DNA of 64,000 nucleotides from Mikania micrantha (lineage: Eukaryota; Streptophyta; Magnoliopsida; Asterales; Asteraceae). Shown piece by piece: positions 1-10,546 of this stretch. Location: assembly GCA_009363875.1 (NCBI GenBank), contig CM018693.1, forward strand, positions 108,020,362-108,084,361, read 5' to 3'. Positions within the stretch are counted from its first letter, which is position 1, and every line of letters starts with the position of its first letter. Below the pieces are notes generated by a model. It saw nothing but the letters and a program-made list of their open reading frames with translations. It was not told the DNA's origin and did no database searches. Made by a program: the position numbers and the translations under genes.

Positions 1-464
1 CCTCTTCTAAGGATGCCGACTTATGTGCTTTAGAGATTAATCGAATGGATTATAAATGGTTTATATGAATTCGATCCCCAATTCGAACGGTTACAACCTT
101 CTTGTTAACTACACATTAAATTCGACTGTTTAAGGGACTAATAACGTCTGATTATCCTTAATAATCATTATTGAAATGATTTATGATAATTAATTTTCGG
201 TTTCAGCCCTTAACATTGCCCAATTCGAATTTTTACTATGCTACATACACGAATTTTGACCTTTAAAGTCAAAATTGGACTTTTAAACTAATTACAAGTC
301 TAGGTTTTGTAATTAGAGCATATTGAGACTGATTTCTACTAATTCCAATCCTTTATGTTTGGTTTGGCTCAATTATATAACAATTCGGTTAGCAAAGTTA
401 CCTTAATAATCCCAAATTATCACCAATTGATCACTTAAATCATTGTTGGGCTAATTTATCCCAA
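1..464. other. Unassigned AT-rich sequence
   Basis: No credible coding frame, RNA gene or repeat boundary is visible. It lies just upstream of a TGGGCC-rich cluster and a gag remnant, so it may be leader or LTR sequence of the decayed gypsy element that ends at 6851. It does not resemble the end of that element's 3' LTR, so I cannot call it the 5' LTR. Confidence 0.4.
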
Positions 465-716
465 TTGGACTTCTCAAATACAATTGGGCCTCACTGGGCC
501 TTCCTGGGCCTACTTAGGCCTTCCCTGGGCCTACTTTGTTTACATTGGGCCTCACTTGCCCCTTATTGGGCCTACCTTAGTTCTGTTGGGCCTTCCTATA
601 CTTCAGTGGGCCTAATTTGTCTTGTTGAGCCTTCCTTGACCTTAGTGGGTCTTCTTTGTCTTTACTGGGCCTTCATGGACCTTATTGGGCCTTCATTGGC
701 CTTGTTGGGCCTACGG
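465..716 (+). repeat. Degenerate tandem cluster of TGGGCC words
   Basis: About fifteen copies of TGGGCC or a one-base variant are spaced roughly 9-25 bp apart on the plus strand, mostly as TTGGGCCT or CTGGGCCT. The region can be read as a protein rich in GLLG-like repeats, but this is a by-product of the repeat and I do not call a gene. TGGGCC/TGGGCT is the plant site II element bound by TCP factors in many promoters; whether the cluster acts that way here is inference. It directly precedes a gag remnant. Confidence 0.7.
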
Positions 717-912
717 GGATTAACGAGGTTAACTCGAAAAGTCGGATTGTCACAACTCGTAACCCAGAAGACGGCCCCACCTCGCTAAAGGCAGAAGATG
801 AAGCGAGCCAAAGGGAATCGACTGACGAATCCAGCCACCTCTCCCCAAGAGACGAAGAACTGACTTCGCTGATCAAGCGGGCCCCAGCTACCGAGGCGAT
901 CCTCGTAGATCG

Positions 913-1292
913 TACGCTGGAGCATTTCCCCTTTGCACCAAATGTCAATACCACCATCCTGACGACAGAAGGTGCAAATTGTGCTCCAACTGTGGGAAGC
1001 CGAGTCATTGGGCACAACATTGCAACTCATCAGTGGGTTCAGTTCGCAAGCGGTACGCTGGCACATCTCCCTTGTGTGCCAGCTGCAAGAACCATCATGT
1101 CGCAAGCAAGCAGTGTAAACAATGCAAAGAATGCGGGATGATGGGTCATGAAAGTCAGAGCTGCAAAACCCCAACTACTCAACGCCAAGATGACGTTGCG
1201 ACGATCTGTCCTCAACTGAAAAACATCAACACTGCTACACATGTGGTGAACCTGGCCATGTACCTAAGATGTGCCCCAAAAGAGTGTAATTA
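913..1292 (+). pseudogene. Gypsy gag remnant with repeated zinc knuckles
   Basis: One reading frame from 913 carries CTKCQYHH, then the canonical CX2CX4HX4C knuckle CSNCGKPSHWAQHC (982-1023), then a second pair of the same design: CASCKNHH (1075 on) and CKECGMMGHESQSC (1123-1164). A further perfect knuckle, CYTCGEPGHVPKMC, lies in another frame at 1233-1274, so there is at least one frameshift. The C-x-x-C-x3-HH plus CCHC pattern is typical of Tekay-type Ty3/gypsy gag and matches the gag at 61497-62656. The knuckles would bind retrotransposon RNA during packaging. The upstream capsid part is not recognisable. The doubled knuckle pair suggests an internal duplication. Confidence 0.75.
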
Positions 1293-3919
1293 ATTGAAGA
1301 TGACTCCAGTGAAGCTCTTGTCGCGCCAACGCACACAAAACGCCACCTACGGGACAAAGACACAAGCACATTCTCTTCAATACTCACAGCGTATATAGTT
1401 TAAATGCATGCATTACAATGTCCCAACGCATTCCTAGTCTTTCAATAGCACGAAACTCTAAGAGATCGTAGAACGAAACACATCCTAGAGTTTTGTTAGG
1501 ACTAGAGGAAAGAGCGAAATGACAATCTCAGTCATCACTAGGTAATGAGGAAATGAGGAGAGATGAGGATGTAGGACGTCCCGACGAGTAGAAGGTCTGT
1601 TAAAGTGTTTCTCGGAGCATTCCGGACAACGTCTAGTCAACACGACTCCATAACCCAACCCTAACGACCTAACATCTACAATGGGTCAACACTCCTGAAA
1701 GAGCAGGATTTTTTGTAGAAACCAGGGGAATCAACTGAGCCCGATATCCCTTCAATTGAGCTCCTTAACCTTAGGAACTACAAGTCCCTCTCGTACGAGG
1801 GCCATAGTCTAAATCGACGAGCATTGACCACGATAACCTTGGGGAAAGGACTGTCAAGTGCTAGTATCCAATACTAGGGCTGTCAAACTGGTTAAATGAG
1901 TTATACTTAACCACTTCAGTCTAATCTTGAATAGTCTTTTTTCTGCACCTCCAAAAGTCATTCAACGCCACGAACCCTATTGCATGGCGTGAATCCTTAT
2001 CCATAATCTTCGGATTTGAAAGTTTAAAAGAACATCACTTCCATACGATTATGACAATTTCTCTACCACAATACACAATGACTTACCTAATTGTTATGGA
2101 CGAGGGGACATGGAGGGAAACCAACCCTGAGTGATTCAAACACTAGTGAGAAGAGATAGTGATAACCCTCTCTAAACATAAGGATTTCCATCCTTTTGAG
2201 GAGGTAATGCTAGTCTTACAGTGTACCAAGGAAAAAAAGCAAACACCTACACACCTGTGTAGTAAAATTTTAGTGAAGCGACACTACATGCCATTGGGTA
2301 ATGATAACCAAAGCGATCGACTTGAAGAAGTCAAGACGTTCCTTGTGATTTCCTTGCGAGTCATCACTATGAGAATGACAGTGTAGTTAGGTCTGCTTAC
2401 ATCGCCAAAAGCAGCATGACTACAATTGAACCGGAGCGAGAGGTAAATCCAACAACCTTCATTGGGAAAACCATAAGTAACAATAGGAGCTGAAACCAAA
2501 CACTGAGGGCTTACAGGTTGTGAAGACAACCCAAAGTATTTCTTCAACAACCAAAGCAAAACCCTCACCGGCTGAGATACTCAGTAAGTATCAAGAATCA
2601 CGGAGAAACCGTCCCAAGAGTACGCGATGAAGGTCGGCTTTCAACCACAAGTAACCAGAGAATTAAACTCATGTACGATAAGGGAACAAACAAGAATGTC
2701 AATATAAGACATTCTTCACCTCCCAAATGAGTTGAGATTTCAATAACTCAACACAAGAAAGCACGAAACCCATCTTACCCGAAATCACAGTAGAAGTTCA
2801 ACATTAATTCCCCATGGTGAGATGGAATCATCCTCTACATGCAGTGTCCAACTTAATCGCTTACGGAGAAATACTGTGATCCTACCAAAGAGAACTTGCC
2901 CGACAAGTTCGGTGGAATTGCAAGAGAAACATTTCAGGACAATTCCTAGAGAACTGTGCTGCCAGATTTTGCAAGGTCACAACTGACCCATCTGCACATG
3001 ACCATTGTGAAGGACACTAGAAATGTTGAAGTCGGAGGTGCAGAATCCCCAAAACCTTCCCAAGAACAATCCATAATTTGTTGCACCGGAGAAAATTACG
3101 AAACTAAACCTCGGTGTAGTTAGAACTGGAAGGTGAGAGGCCATCCATACAATTCCAACATCTAATCGTGAACCTAGAATTCGTGGAAAGGAACCACACA
3201 CGTACACTCCAGGAACGATGCAAGAATCGTACGATTCAAAGGAAGGAACGATTCAACATACTTCACCACGAACAATGAATAAAGTGAAGAAGTGAACGTT
3301 CCTGGAAACACAAAATGGAAGCATAGCTTCAATGAGAAGTCTAAACGAATTAGATAACTCACTAAGCGAACCCCAAAATCTATACGAATAAAATTCGTAA
3401 ATACACCCCAACCGAGAAGGCGTAGTGCTGGCATCTGGTACACGACTCGAAGTAGATGTTAACAAGAAGAGTCGGTTGGTTGATGAAAGATAACTTCTCA
3501 AGATGTCATCAAGTGTGACTGATCGAACTCATACATCTACTTCTATCCAAGATTCAACCACCAACTCGTTCAAGGAATAACACAAGGACATAGATGGTAT
3601 CGTAACATCATTTGTGTATCAACCACCTATGTAAAACCGAGTTGACTAAATTATGGCATCGTGAGCCAAAGGACTTCGTGTAGACACCCGGTTCATCCTT
3701 ACCGAATCACAAGTCAACAGCCACAGTCGGAAAATCACAGGACTAGAACGAACTGCATACCTGTGGATATAAGACAATAACAACATTTTTCCAATGTACG
3801 TCTCTGCACTACATGGAAACATGAAAGATCAAATCATACCAGTCACCTCCCAAAACATTCAAAAAGGAAAAGGAGGTCTCGACGACAGATTTCAAATTTC
3901 GGGACGAAATTCCTTCAAC
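1293..3919 (+). other. Non-coding interior of decayed gypsy element
   Basis: I found no protease, RT, RNase H, integrase or chromodomain motif on either strand. The only hints of origin are the gag remnant upstream and, at 3894-3915, the TTTCGGGACGAAATTCC stretch that in plant chromoviruses follows the pol stop codon, directly before the polypurine tract. Either pol was deleted and replaced, or this is a non-autonomous derivative with gag only (the published TR-GAG class is a possible match). Several short frames here have no family resemblance and are probably chance. Confidence 0.5.
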
Positions 3920-3931
3920 AGGGGGAGACCG
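3920..3931 (+). promoter_or_regulatory. Polypurine tract of left gypsy element
   Basis: AGGGGGAGACCG lies immediately before the LTR start TGACAACC and primes plus-strand DNA synthesis. Its place after the GGGACGAAATTCC signature fixes the element as plus strand and 3932 as the LTR start. Confidence 0.75.
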
Positions 3932-4407
3932 TGACAACCGGTATACGAGCAACAATTAGTATGAAATCCAAGGGTGTACGCGACAATAACGTAGAAAACT
4001 GTGTTACGAGAGTGAAGATAACAATAATAAACAACAAATCAAAATACACGAATAGTTCCTAAGATAGTTGGGAAAATCCATTAAATCACACAAACATGAA
4101 TCAGAAGAGAACACAAACACCTTGTGCGGGAAAACAATGAACAAAATCTGAATGGATAACATTTGGAGTATCGATCCAATGAGATATCCGCATGGTTGAA
4201 GATCCAAGTGGGTATGTTGTTAGATTTGGTACACTAAATGATATCTTTACAGTCCAAAACAATGTCAGCAGTTAAGACAAACACGGGTTTTGTATGAGTG
4301 ACGATTCATACAAATGAAAACGTGAGCCTTACTACGCTAACATAAAATAATAACATTTTCACCAAAACAATTTAATAAACAATCAAAATTTTAACACACA
4401 CAGCCAT

Positions 4408-5090
4408 TCGTACGAATGGACACACATTCGTACGAATAGGCATATTCGGTGAAGCTTTAGAACGTTAGAGCCATTCAGACGTATGGGAGTCATTCGTACG
4501 AATGACTCATTCGTACGAATGACTCATTCGTGCGACAGTACAGGTATAAAAGCAACACTTATGTTTTTTAAAACCATTTTTCACCTAACTCTCTCAACCG
4601 AAACCCCTTTCAACTCACTTGATTTTTCGGCCATTTCAACACGAAATCGGACAATTTCAACATCCAAATCGTATGTATTTCAACCCCAACACTTCCATTT
4701 CGAGATTTCAACCATTTTCAAGCTATTCCGGTCAAATACGAGCTCCATAGTGAGTATTAGCACTGATTCTTTGCACCAAAACACTTCAAAACGTTTTGCC
4801 ATAATTTTTGACCGTAAAAACACCATAAACGACCACCGATTTCAAAAATGGTGTTCTTAGTGAATCTGCAGGCGTATGAGCCGTACGAAAGGCTCATTCG
4901 TACGAATGAAATACCTCATTCGATCGAGAAGCTCACCAGAATGAACCTCTGGACGAATGAGCAACCACACGAATTAAATGGGTTCATTCGCATGGGACAA
5001 CCATACGAATGACGACACATTCGCAAGAATGGATCATCAGAATGAGAGTATGCATTCGCATCATTCCATTCGTGTGAATGAAGGCCATTT
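4408..5090 (+). repeat. Clusters of ATTCGTACGAAT-like palindromic words
   Basis: The 12-bp palindrome ATTCGTACGAAT and close variants (ATTCGTGTGAAT, ATTCGCAAGAAT, CATACGAATG) occur more than a dozen times at about 4408-4535 and 4860-5090, on both sides of the TATA box at 4545. Between them (about 4560-4860) is ordinary AT-rich sequence. The constant part is TTCG or CGAA. Confidence 0.75.
4545..4551 (+). promoter_or_regulatory. LTR TATA box
   Basis: TATAAAA in the context GGTATAAAAGC, about 10 bp after the end of the first palindrome cluster. It is the best core-promoter candidate of this LTR. A second TATA-like string (CCTATATATAAAC, 6275-6287) sits inside the stem module. Confidence 0.5.
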
Positions 5091-5336
5091 GCCCAAAATT
5101 TTAAATCTAATCAAAATAAAACAAAATTAAAACCAATTTTCCAAAATCACATCAAGACACAGAACACACTAACATCTAACACTTAACTAACTAACACATA
5201 AGTGATAAAACATGATTCAAACAGAGAAAATACAACGAAAGAGTGCATTGACGACACATAACCACAGGTGAGTTCATAGACCTCTTTTTCTTTAACTTAT
5301 TTCCTTCCAAATCATTTGGGGCTGAGAACATGCAAC

Positions 5337-5438
5337 CTCTTATTCGAATGTTATTCGAATAAGAGTTATAATAAAATAATTAAAAAAAAACAGAGAAAAT
5401 CAACCTTCAACCTCTTATTCGAATGTTATTCGAATAAG
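5337..5438. repeat. Two tandem long hairpins built on TTATTCGAAT
   Basis: Arms of 13 bp (5337-5349 and 5353-5365, CTCTTATTCGAAT and its complement) flank a 3-nt loop. About 75 bp further a second hairpin of the same sequence has 11-bp arms (5414-5424 and 5428-5438). The flanking text is also partly repeated, so this is a duplication of a hairpin-bearing unit. Confidence 0.8.
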
Positions 5439-5810
5439 TGCAATTCCAATCATTTTACTAAGTGTTCATCGCATCATCAACAACGTTTTCAAACTCAACG
5501 AACGATTTTAGGATTTGGAACACGGCTGTTCGGAAGTGTCCGTTAATCACGACAGTTCGAGGCTTTGTGCCCAACCAAGAGGTGAACGGACACAACTCGA
5601 GAGCTGAAGTTACACATCAGAATCAACAATCAACAATCAACAAATTTGTATTTTATCTGTCTAGGGTAATTCGCTAGAACATGTGTCCACACAACATACA
5701 CATTAAGAATTCGCTGAGGAATTCTCAAGTAAGTCTCGTTTAGAGTCATTTACCATTAGTTGTGTGGGTCAACCGACGGTAACGTAGATGATACCATAGG
5801 TCTAACCAAC

Positions 5811-5904
5811 CTCCAGCGATGAGGCTGGTACATTACACGCATACATACTAAGGACAACTAATCGGATTAGTTCCATGGGAACTGATTAACAAGGGCATAT
5901 CAGT
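5811..5904 (+). repeat. Run of consecutive short hairpins in LTR
   Basis: Four stems follow one another: CCAGC/GCTGG (5813-5828, 6-nt loop), AACTAATC/GATTAGTT (5856-5872, 1-nt spacer), GTTCC/GGAAC (5870-5882, 3-nt loop) and ACTGAT/ATCAGT (5881-5904). Neighbouring stems share bases, so they may be alternative folds. They lie about 0.95-1.04 kb before the LTR end. Confidence 0.65.
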
Positions 5905-6224
5905 TAAGGTTTGGTAAATGATCACATGGGTGATATTACAAACTGACCACACTAATAATTATTTCGGGTTTCAATACAAATAAGTTTTTCAAAGTTAAGT
6001 CTTGAACAATTTTCAAACGAGTACACAACAAACAATGTTAAACTACAAGAAAGGAGTGCAAACATTGTGATTTTCAAATAAACAAAACAAGATTTTCCTA
6101 TGTCAGGAGACAAAGCATACACTTCTTTCTCAAGACATTTCTTTTTCAAAAAAAAATGTTGTGTCGTGTCGAATAGAGGTACAGAAGTGACGAGGTCTGA
6201 TTTCCATTAAGGACATCCTTGTGG

Positions 6225-6300
6225 ATCACCGAAGGGGTGGTGGGTAGGCGGCCGAGCCTTGGCTCTACATATGCCCTATATATAAACTACCTTCGATGAT
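6225..6300 (+). repeat. Conserved stem module, copy F
   Basis: Outer arms ATCACCGAAGG (6225-6235) and CCTTCGATGAT (6290-6300) pair at 10 of 11 positions. Inside are GGTGGTGGG, an inner stem GAGCC/GGCTC (6254-6265) and the core ACATATGCCCTATATATAAA. The same core, with other arm sequences, occurs at 20301, 57703, 62909, 63651 and 63878 on the opposite strand, in each case in the sense direction of its own element. Confidence 0.7.
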
Positions 6301-6876
6301 TTGGGATGGTGTTAGTAATGAGGTTCAGACTGAAACACTTGTGTAATTCATTCGTGTTTTCAGCACCATTTACACATCATTTCCAAAACCGGTGTAAATG
6401 GAAAGATTTTTTATCAAACCTTTTTCGAAACCAAATATTTTAAAACTTGTGTAAACTCACCAACCTAGTGTTGACAGATTTTACATGTTCTCAGGTGAAA
6501 AAAGGTGAAAGCAGGATGACTTTGAGAGAGAGAAAGATAAGATCCCTTAGAGCAACCTACAACTCCTACATGGAATCTTACAAGGCCTCCCAGGCTACAA
6601 GATTCAAGACTTACACCTTTGCTATCATATTTTGTGGGACAACTCGGATCACTCACCAGGTGTCTAAGTCAAGGTGTAATTGAATTAGATTATGAAACAG
6701 TTGTAATTTAATTTTATTTTATCAATGCATTTTTAGTGTTCTCATGTTATCATGTGTTGTGTAAACAATCTGATCACCCCGATTCAATCACACCTCGGGA
6801 CTATTACTCCCGAAGGGCCATCGATCCAGCCCGCCGGTCTGGGGTGTAACATGATTACATAGATGTAATCAGATAT

Positions 6877-7168
6877 ACCTAATATTACTTTATATGCTCT
6901 TGTTGTTCATTTTTTTTATTTTTGACAAATAGTTACATCTATGTAACTTTAAGCATTACATATGTGTAATCAACCAATCATGTATATATGTAACGAGTTA
7001 AAATGATTACATATATGCAATCAGATATATATGTAATTAGTTATATGATTACATATATGTAACAAATAGTATAGCATATATGTAATCATATAACTGATTA
7101 CACATATGTAACTATTCGTCAAAAATAAAAAAAAATGAACACCATGAGCAAAATATGTAATATTAGGT
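6877..7168. mobile_element. Foldback or MITE-like inverted repeat
   Basis: About 70 bp at 6877-6946 (starting ACCTAATATTAC) reappears as the reverse complement at 7098-7168 (ending GTAATATTAGGT) with roughly 85-90% identity by eye, including a matching T-run/A-run and the GACAAATAG/CTATTCGTC segment. The ~150-bp centre is filled with palindromes of the type TTACATATATGTAA. It starts about 25 bp after the LTR end. No coding capacity and no clear TSD were seen, so the superfamily is open. Confidence 0.65.
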
Positions 7169-7504
7169 GTTATATAATACTTATATGTAACACTATTTGT
7201 TACATGTAACACTATTTGTTACATGTACGTAGTTTGTTGTGTGCATGATTACATGTACATAATTTAGATATACGTAATTTGTTGTTTGTATGATTATATG
7301 CATATAAATTACCTGATTACGTTAGGTGGTGTTAAAGTATGTGTGTTCATCCTTCATTTTATATTCCTATTCATCCAGGATACAAAAAAGAATGGTATAA
7401 TAAAAACTTTGATTTTGTAAAAAGAAAAATGTTAGTAAAAAATTAATATAATATGGTGTTTTGAAAGCCAAACGCATGCAAATGATTGTTTAATATTAAA
7501 TACA
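7169..7504. other. AT-rich DNA with ACATGTAA/TACGTAAT motifs
   Basis: Continuation of the TTACATGTAAC-type motifs up to about 7320, then plain AT-rich sequence. No gene is supported. Confidence 0.5.
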
Positions 7505-7520
7505 TGTAATCTAGTTATAT

Positions 7521-7741
7521 TTTTTTTAAACGGCTTGGTACAACGACACCCAAGACGGGATTTCAACCGTCCCCTCGGATTTGAAGCTCTGGGGCATATG
7601 CCCGAGCCCACCCCAGGAGGAACCCACAACTGGGTAAACCCCCTGACCTTGCTTCAGCAAATATGCCTCAGCCCGGATTCGAACCCAAGATCTCCCATAG
7701 AGAAGCCAAGGGGGTAAACATTATGCTAGAAGCCCTTGGTT
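7521..7741 (-). mobile_element. tRNA-derived SINE with 16-bp TSD
   Basis: A 221-bp insertion is flanked by the perfect direct repeat TGTAATCTAGTTATAT at 7505-7520 and 7742-7757. Read on the minus strand, it begins ACCAAGGGCTTCTAGCAT, has an A-box-like TAGCATAATG (about 7719-7728) and a perfect B box GGTTCGAATCC (7675-7685), and ends in an A-rich tail (TTTAAAAAAA). These are the hallmarks of a tRNA-headed SINE transcribed by RNA polymerase III and mobilised by a LINE. A palindrome GGGCATATGCCC lies near 7592. The family name is not known to me. Confidence 0.88.
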
Positions 7742-7757
7742 TGTAATCTAGTTATAT

Positions 7758-8541
7758 AAATACTTTAAACTGTAATGAAAATTATTAAATGTATGGATGT
7801 GTTTTTTTTTTGTTCTTTGCATTCAAACTATTACGTAAAAAAGGAAATTAATGAAAATGATATTTTAGATTTTAACAAAACGATGGAGATAAAAGAGAGA
7901 GAGATATATATATTTATAGATTCTAATAATTATTATTAGGAATTTCCATAAATGAAGTTTTACTCCACCCAAAATACCCATAAAGGCATATAAATAAACC
8001 TTTTAAATACTAATTATTTACAATTTTGCCACTATTGATCTTAACCGTATATCAAACAAATCAATGGTGAAAAGATGATTTTCTTCGTTTTCATAAAAAG
8101 GAGGGTTATCTTATGAACCCTCCCCTATATATGTGTGTGTGTGTGGGAATGATCAATTGTTAATCCACTCTTATTGCAGTAACCCGTATAACTCTGCCAA
8201 GATCAATCCAAATCTGTGTTTTCTTTTTCTAAATATCATTATTACACATAAACAAAACTTTCTTCTTTTATGTGTATGTTTACATTGATCACCGTTAAAG
8301 ATTTAAAATCAGTGTAAATTTAAATTACATTGTACTGAAAATTTTAAATCATGTTAATGTAACCAAAACTTACGTTTATCTTAAATCTTAAATGGTGATG
8401 AATTTACGCATATACATAAAAGAAGAGAGTAATATTTATGTATAATAATGATATTTTAAAAAAAGAAACCAAAGATTTGGATAGATCTTAGCGGAGTTAT
8501 ACGAGTTAAAGCAATAAGAGTGGGTTAATTATGGAACCTTA

Positions 8542-8543
<2 letters not shown>
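7758..8543. other. AT-rich intergenic DNA
   Basis: No gene or clear repeat boundary. It contains poly-T runs and a short GT tract near 8131-8144. Confidence 0.5.

Positions 8544-8581
<38 letters not shown>
8544..8581. repeat. (TA)n microsatellite
   Basis: About 19 uninterrupted AT dinucleotides. It borders the GC-richer island at 8583-8763. Confidence 0.95.
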
Positions 8582-8582
<1 letters not shown>

Positions 8583-8584
<2 letters not shown>

Positions 8585-8755
8585 TATATCACTGTGTCTT
8601 ATCTTATAGCCCGGCGATGGGGTTATGAGCAAGCCACTGACCAATTTACTGAATAAAGATAGCTTCACCTTTTTTCTTGCCGGAAGAGTTGCGTCAGTCA
8701 TGGGAACTTAGACCACCTACACGCTGGTGAAAACCACCTCGACTGGATTAGAGTA

Positions 8756-8763
<8 letters not shown>
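8583..8763. other. Unidentified GC-richer island between (TA)n tracts
   Basis: About 180 bp of balanced composition containing ATAGCCCGGCGATGGGGTT, bracketed on both sides by (TA)n. The layout suggests a small retroposed or transposed unit whose tail or target was a TA tract, but no A/B boxes, TIRs or TSD could be made out. It shares a GGCGAT / ATCGCC motif with a patch at 10220-10320. Confidence 0.35.
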
Positions 8764-8814
<51 letters not shown>

Positions 8815-8822
8815 TATATATG
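8764..8822. repeat. (TA)n microsatellite
   Basis: About 28 AT dinucleotides with one AA interruption near 8807. Confidence 0.95.
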
Positions 8823-9486
8823 ATTACATCATATAATATAAGATTTTTATAATATTGGTTACACACACAGAAGTGTATGTGAATATAATATAAAAAGTTT
8901 AAATAGATAATTTGTGAAAATTCTATTAACATTTAATTAAATATAAACCAATTGAATTTTATTAATAACTAACTTAATAAAATTTTATTAGAAGTTATAA
9001 TGTTTTATACAAATATTAAGTTATAAACACTAATAGTGATTTTATAAATGTTTTTCTAAAGAGATTATTACATAAAATGACAACTTTTAAAAGTAGAAGA
9101 GCCTAACTTGTGATTAACAAAAATATTATTGTGAGATAAAAATGTTTAAAGTGGAAATAACCAAATTGAAAACCACGAGGGCCATATATGTCAAAAATTG
9201 AATTTTCTTTGCATTTCTTCAATTAATCGTGTATTCAATTCCCTCTATGGCCGCTTTTATCCAAGTTCAACGATTGTGATTAAACATGAATGACCATAAC
9301 CGAAGTCCATCATTCAAATCCTAACGCATAATCAACCAATATAAAGATCAAAATCAAATTAAACAAACATAAATATTCACGACAATATTCTGAATGAACG
9401 AGATCGAAAAATCTCTTTAAGAACCCCTAAATTGACAAATTGGATTTAAGGTGTAACCTCTAGGGTTTTGACAATCAATTAAAAAA
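8823..9486. other. AT-rich intergenic DNA
   Basis: Very AT-rich; no supported gene, RNA or mobile-element boundary. Confidence 0.5.
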
Positions 9487-9892
9487 TCTTCTACTAATAA
9501 AAGAATAGCCAGATGTACATTTGTCATCTCCTAATTAACTCTAAAAAAATTTTTCCGCCTCTCTCTTCTATTAAATACCAATTATCTTTTATATTAAATT
9601 AATAATAAACATTTTATTTAATTAAATCTTACAATTAAATATAAAACAAATAGATATTCTTATCATAAAAATTAAATAAAACTTAGTAAATCAAAAGAAA
9701 AATTCAATTATATATTATTTAAATTATAATTTTATAATTCATAATCCTAATTTGTAATATGTTATTTTTAAACATTCAATTATTATTATCTTATAAACAA
9801 TTAATAATATCAAACATACAAATTTTATAAAAATTATTGCTTACAACATTTTGATTTATTAAACCCATGTAATACATGGGTTTATAACCTTA
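9487..9892 (+). mobile_element. Probable non-autonomous Helitron
   Basis: The 5' end TCTTCTACTAATAAAAGAA closely resembles plant Helitron starts (TCTATACTA...AATAAAAGAA), and the next text (ACATTTGTCATCTCCTAATT) resembles their subterminal sequence. About 375 bp on, a perfect hairpin AAACCCATGT-AAT-ACATGGGTTT (9861-9883) is followed closely by CTTA (9889-9892), the place where Helitrons have a hairpin and a CTRR end. The terminal CTTA does not fit CTRR exactly. There is no TSD, as expected for the class, and no RepHel coding. Plant Helitrons insert between A and T; the left flank is A. Confidence 0.5.
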
Positions 9893-10530
9893 TAATAATA
9901 AATAAAAAATAAAATATTTATTTAATAATTCTACAAAGATATTAATACAATATAAATGCTAATAAGATTGAATTAAGGATAAAGTAATAAGTTAATATAT
10001 AAAGAATATTAATTTATAAATTAAGCTTAAAATAGTTTATAATATGTTTTATAAGAAAAATAAAATTAGAAACCTAAATCAAAAGTTTTATAAATATTCT
10101 AAACTTTTTTTTCGAAAAATATAACTTAATAAAACCAAGAGAATAAAGTGGTTATTTTATAAAAATGATTTGTGAGGCAAAGTAAATGTAAAACTAAATT
10201 TGAAAGAAATGAAACATAGAGAGACTGAAATGGTAAAAGTCCCATACTCCTCCTTGACCCGGCGATAACCAAGGGACCTGACCTTCGAGCTACTGCAACC
10301 CCGTTTACCAATCCAACTAGGGGTGTAAACGAACCAATTCTTGAGTGTTTTACTAGATCACATACATTATGGTGGTTTTATTTGACTTGATTGGTTTATT
10401 CTTGTGGTTGTTCTTCTGAGTTCTTTAATGGCTAGGAAATTGCAAACCAGGTAAGAGAATGTTAAGATATGAAGTTATTAGAGTGCAAACTGAGCATGAA
10501 CGTGATGGTTGATGATGGTATAAACACCAT
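9893..10530. other. AT-rich DNA with one GC-richer patch
   Basis: Mostly AT-rich. The patch at about 10220-10320 could code for some 30 residues on the minus strand, but I recognise no family and call no gene. At 10318 the text CTAGGGGTGTAAACGAACC resembles an hAT end, but no partner end was found. Confidence 0.4.
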
Positions 10531-10546
10531 CTTTAAACATCCTATA

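Larger units (their letters stand above)
3932..6851 (+). repeat. 3' LTR of plus-strand gypsy element
   Basis: The LTR starts TGACAACC after the polypurine tract and most plausibly ends at GGTGTAACA (6843-6851), giving 2,920 bp. The 3' end resembles those of the LTRs ending at 45205 and 17363 (read on their strand). It holds a TATA box (4545-4551), two clusters of ATTCGTACGAAT-like words, two long hairpins (5337-5438), a run of hairpins (5811-5904) and a copy of the conserved stem module (6225-6300). The 5' LTR is outside the window, so the 3' boundary is inferred from one copy and a TSD cannot be tested. Confidence 0.65.

Noticed and set aside
465..788. Open frame rich in GLLG/WA repeats
   Set aside because: It is produced by the TGGGCC tandem words; no start context, homology or conservation argument supports a protein.
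7675..7685. B box considered as part of a tRNA gene
   Set aside because: A-box spacing, tail and 16-bp TSD show a SINE; no tRNA cloverleaf can be drawn.
10318..10340. hAT-like end CTAGGGGTGTAAACGAACC
   Set aside because: No inverted partner or 8-bp duplication found within reach.
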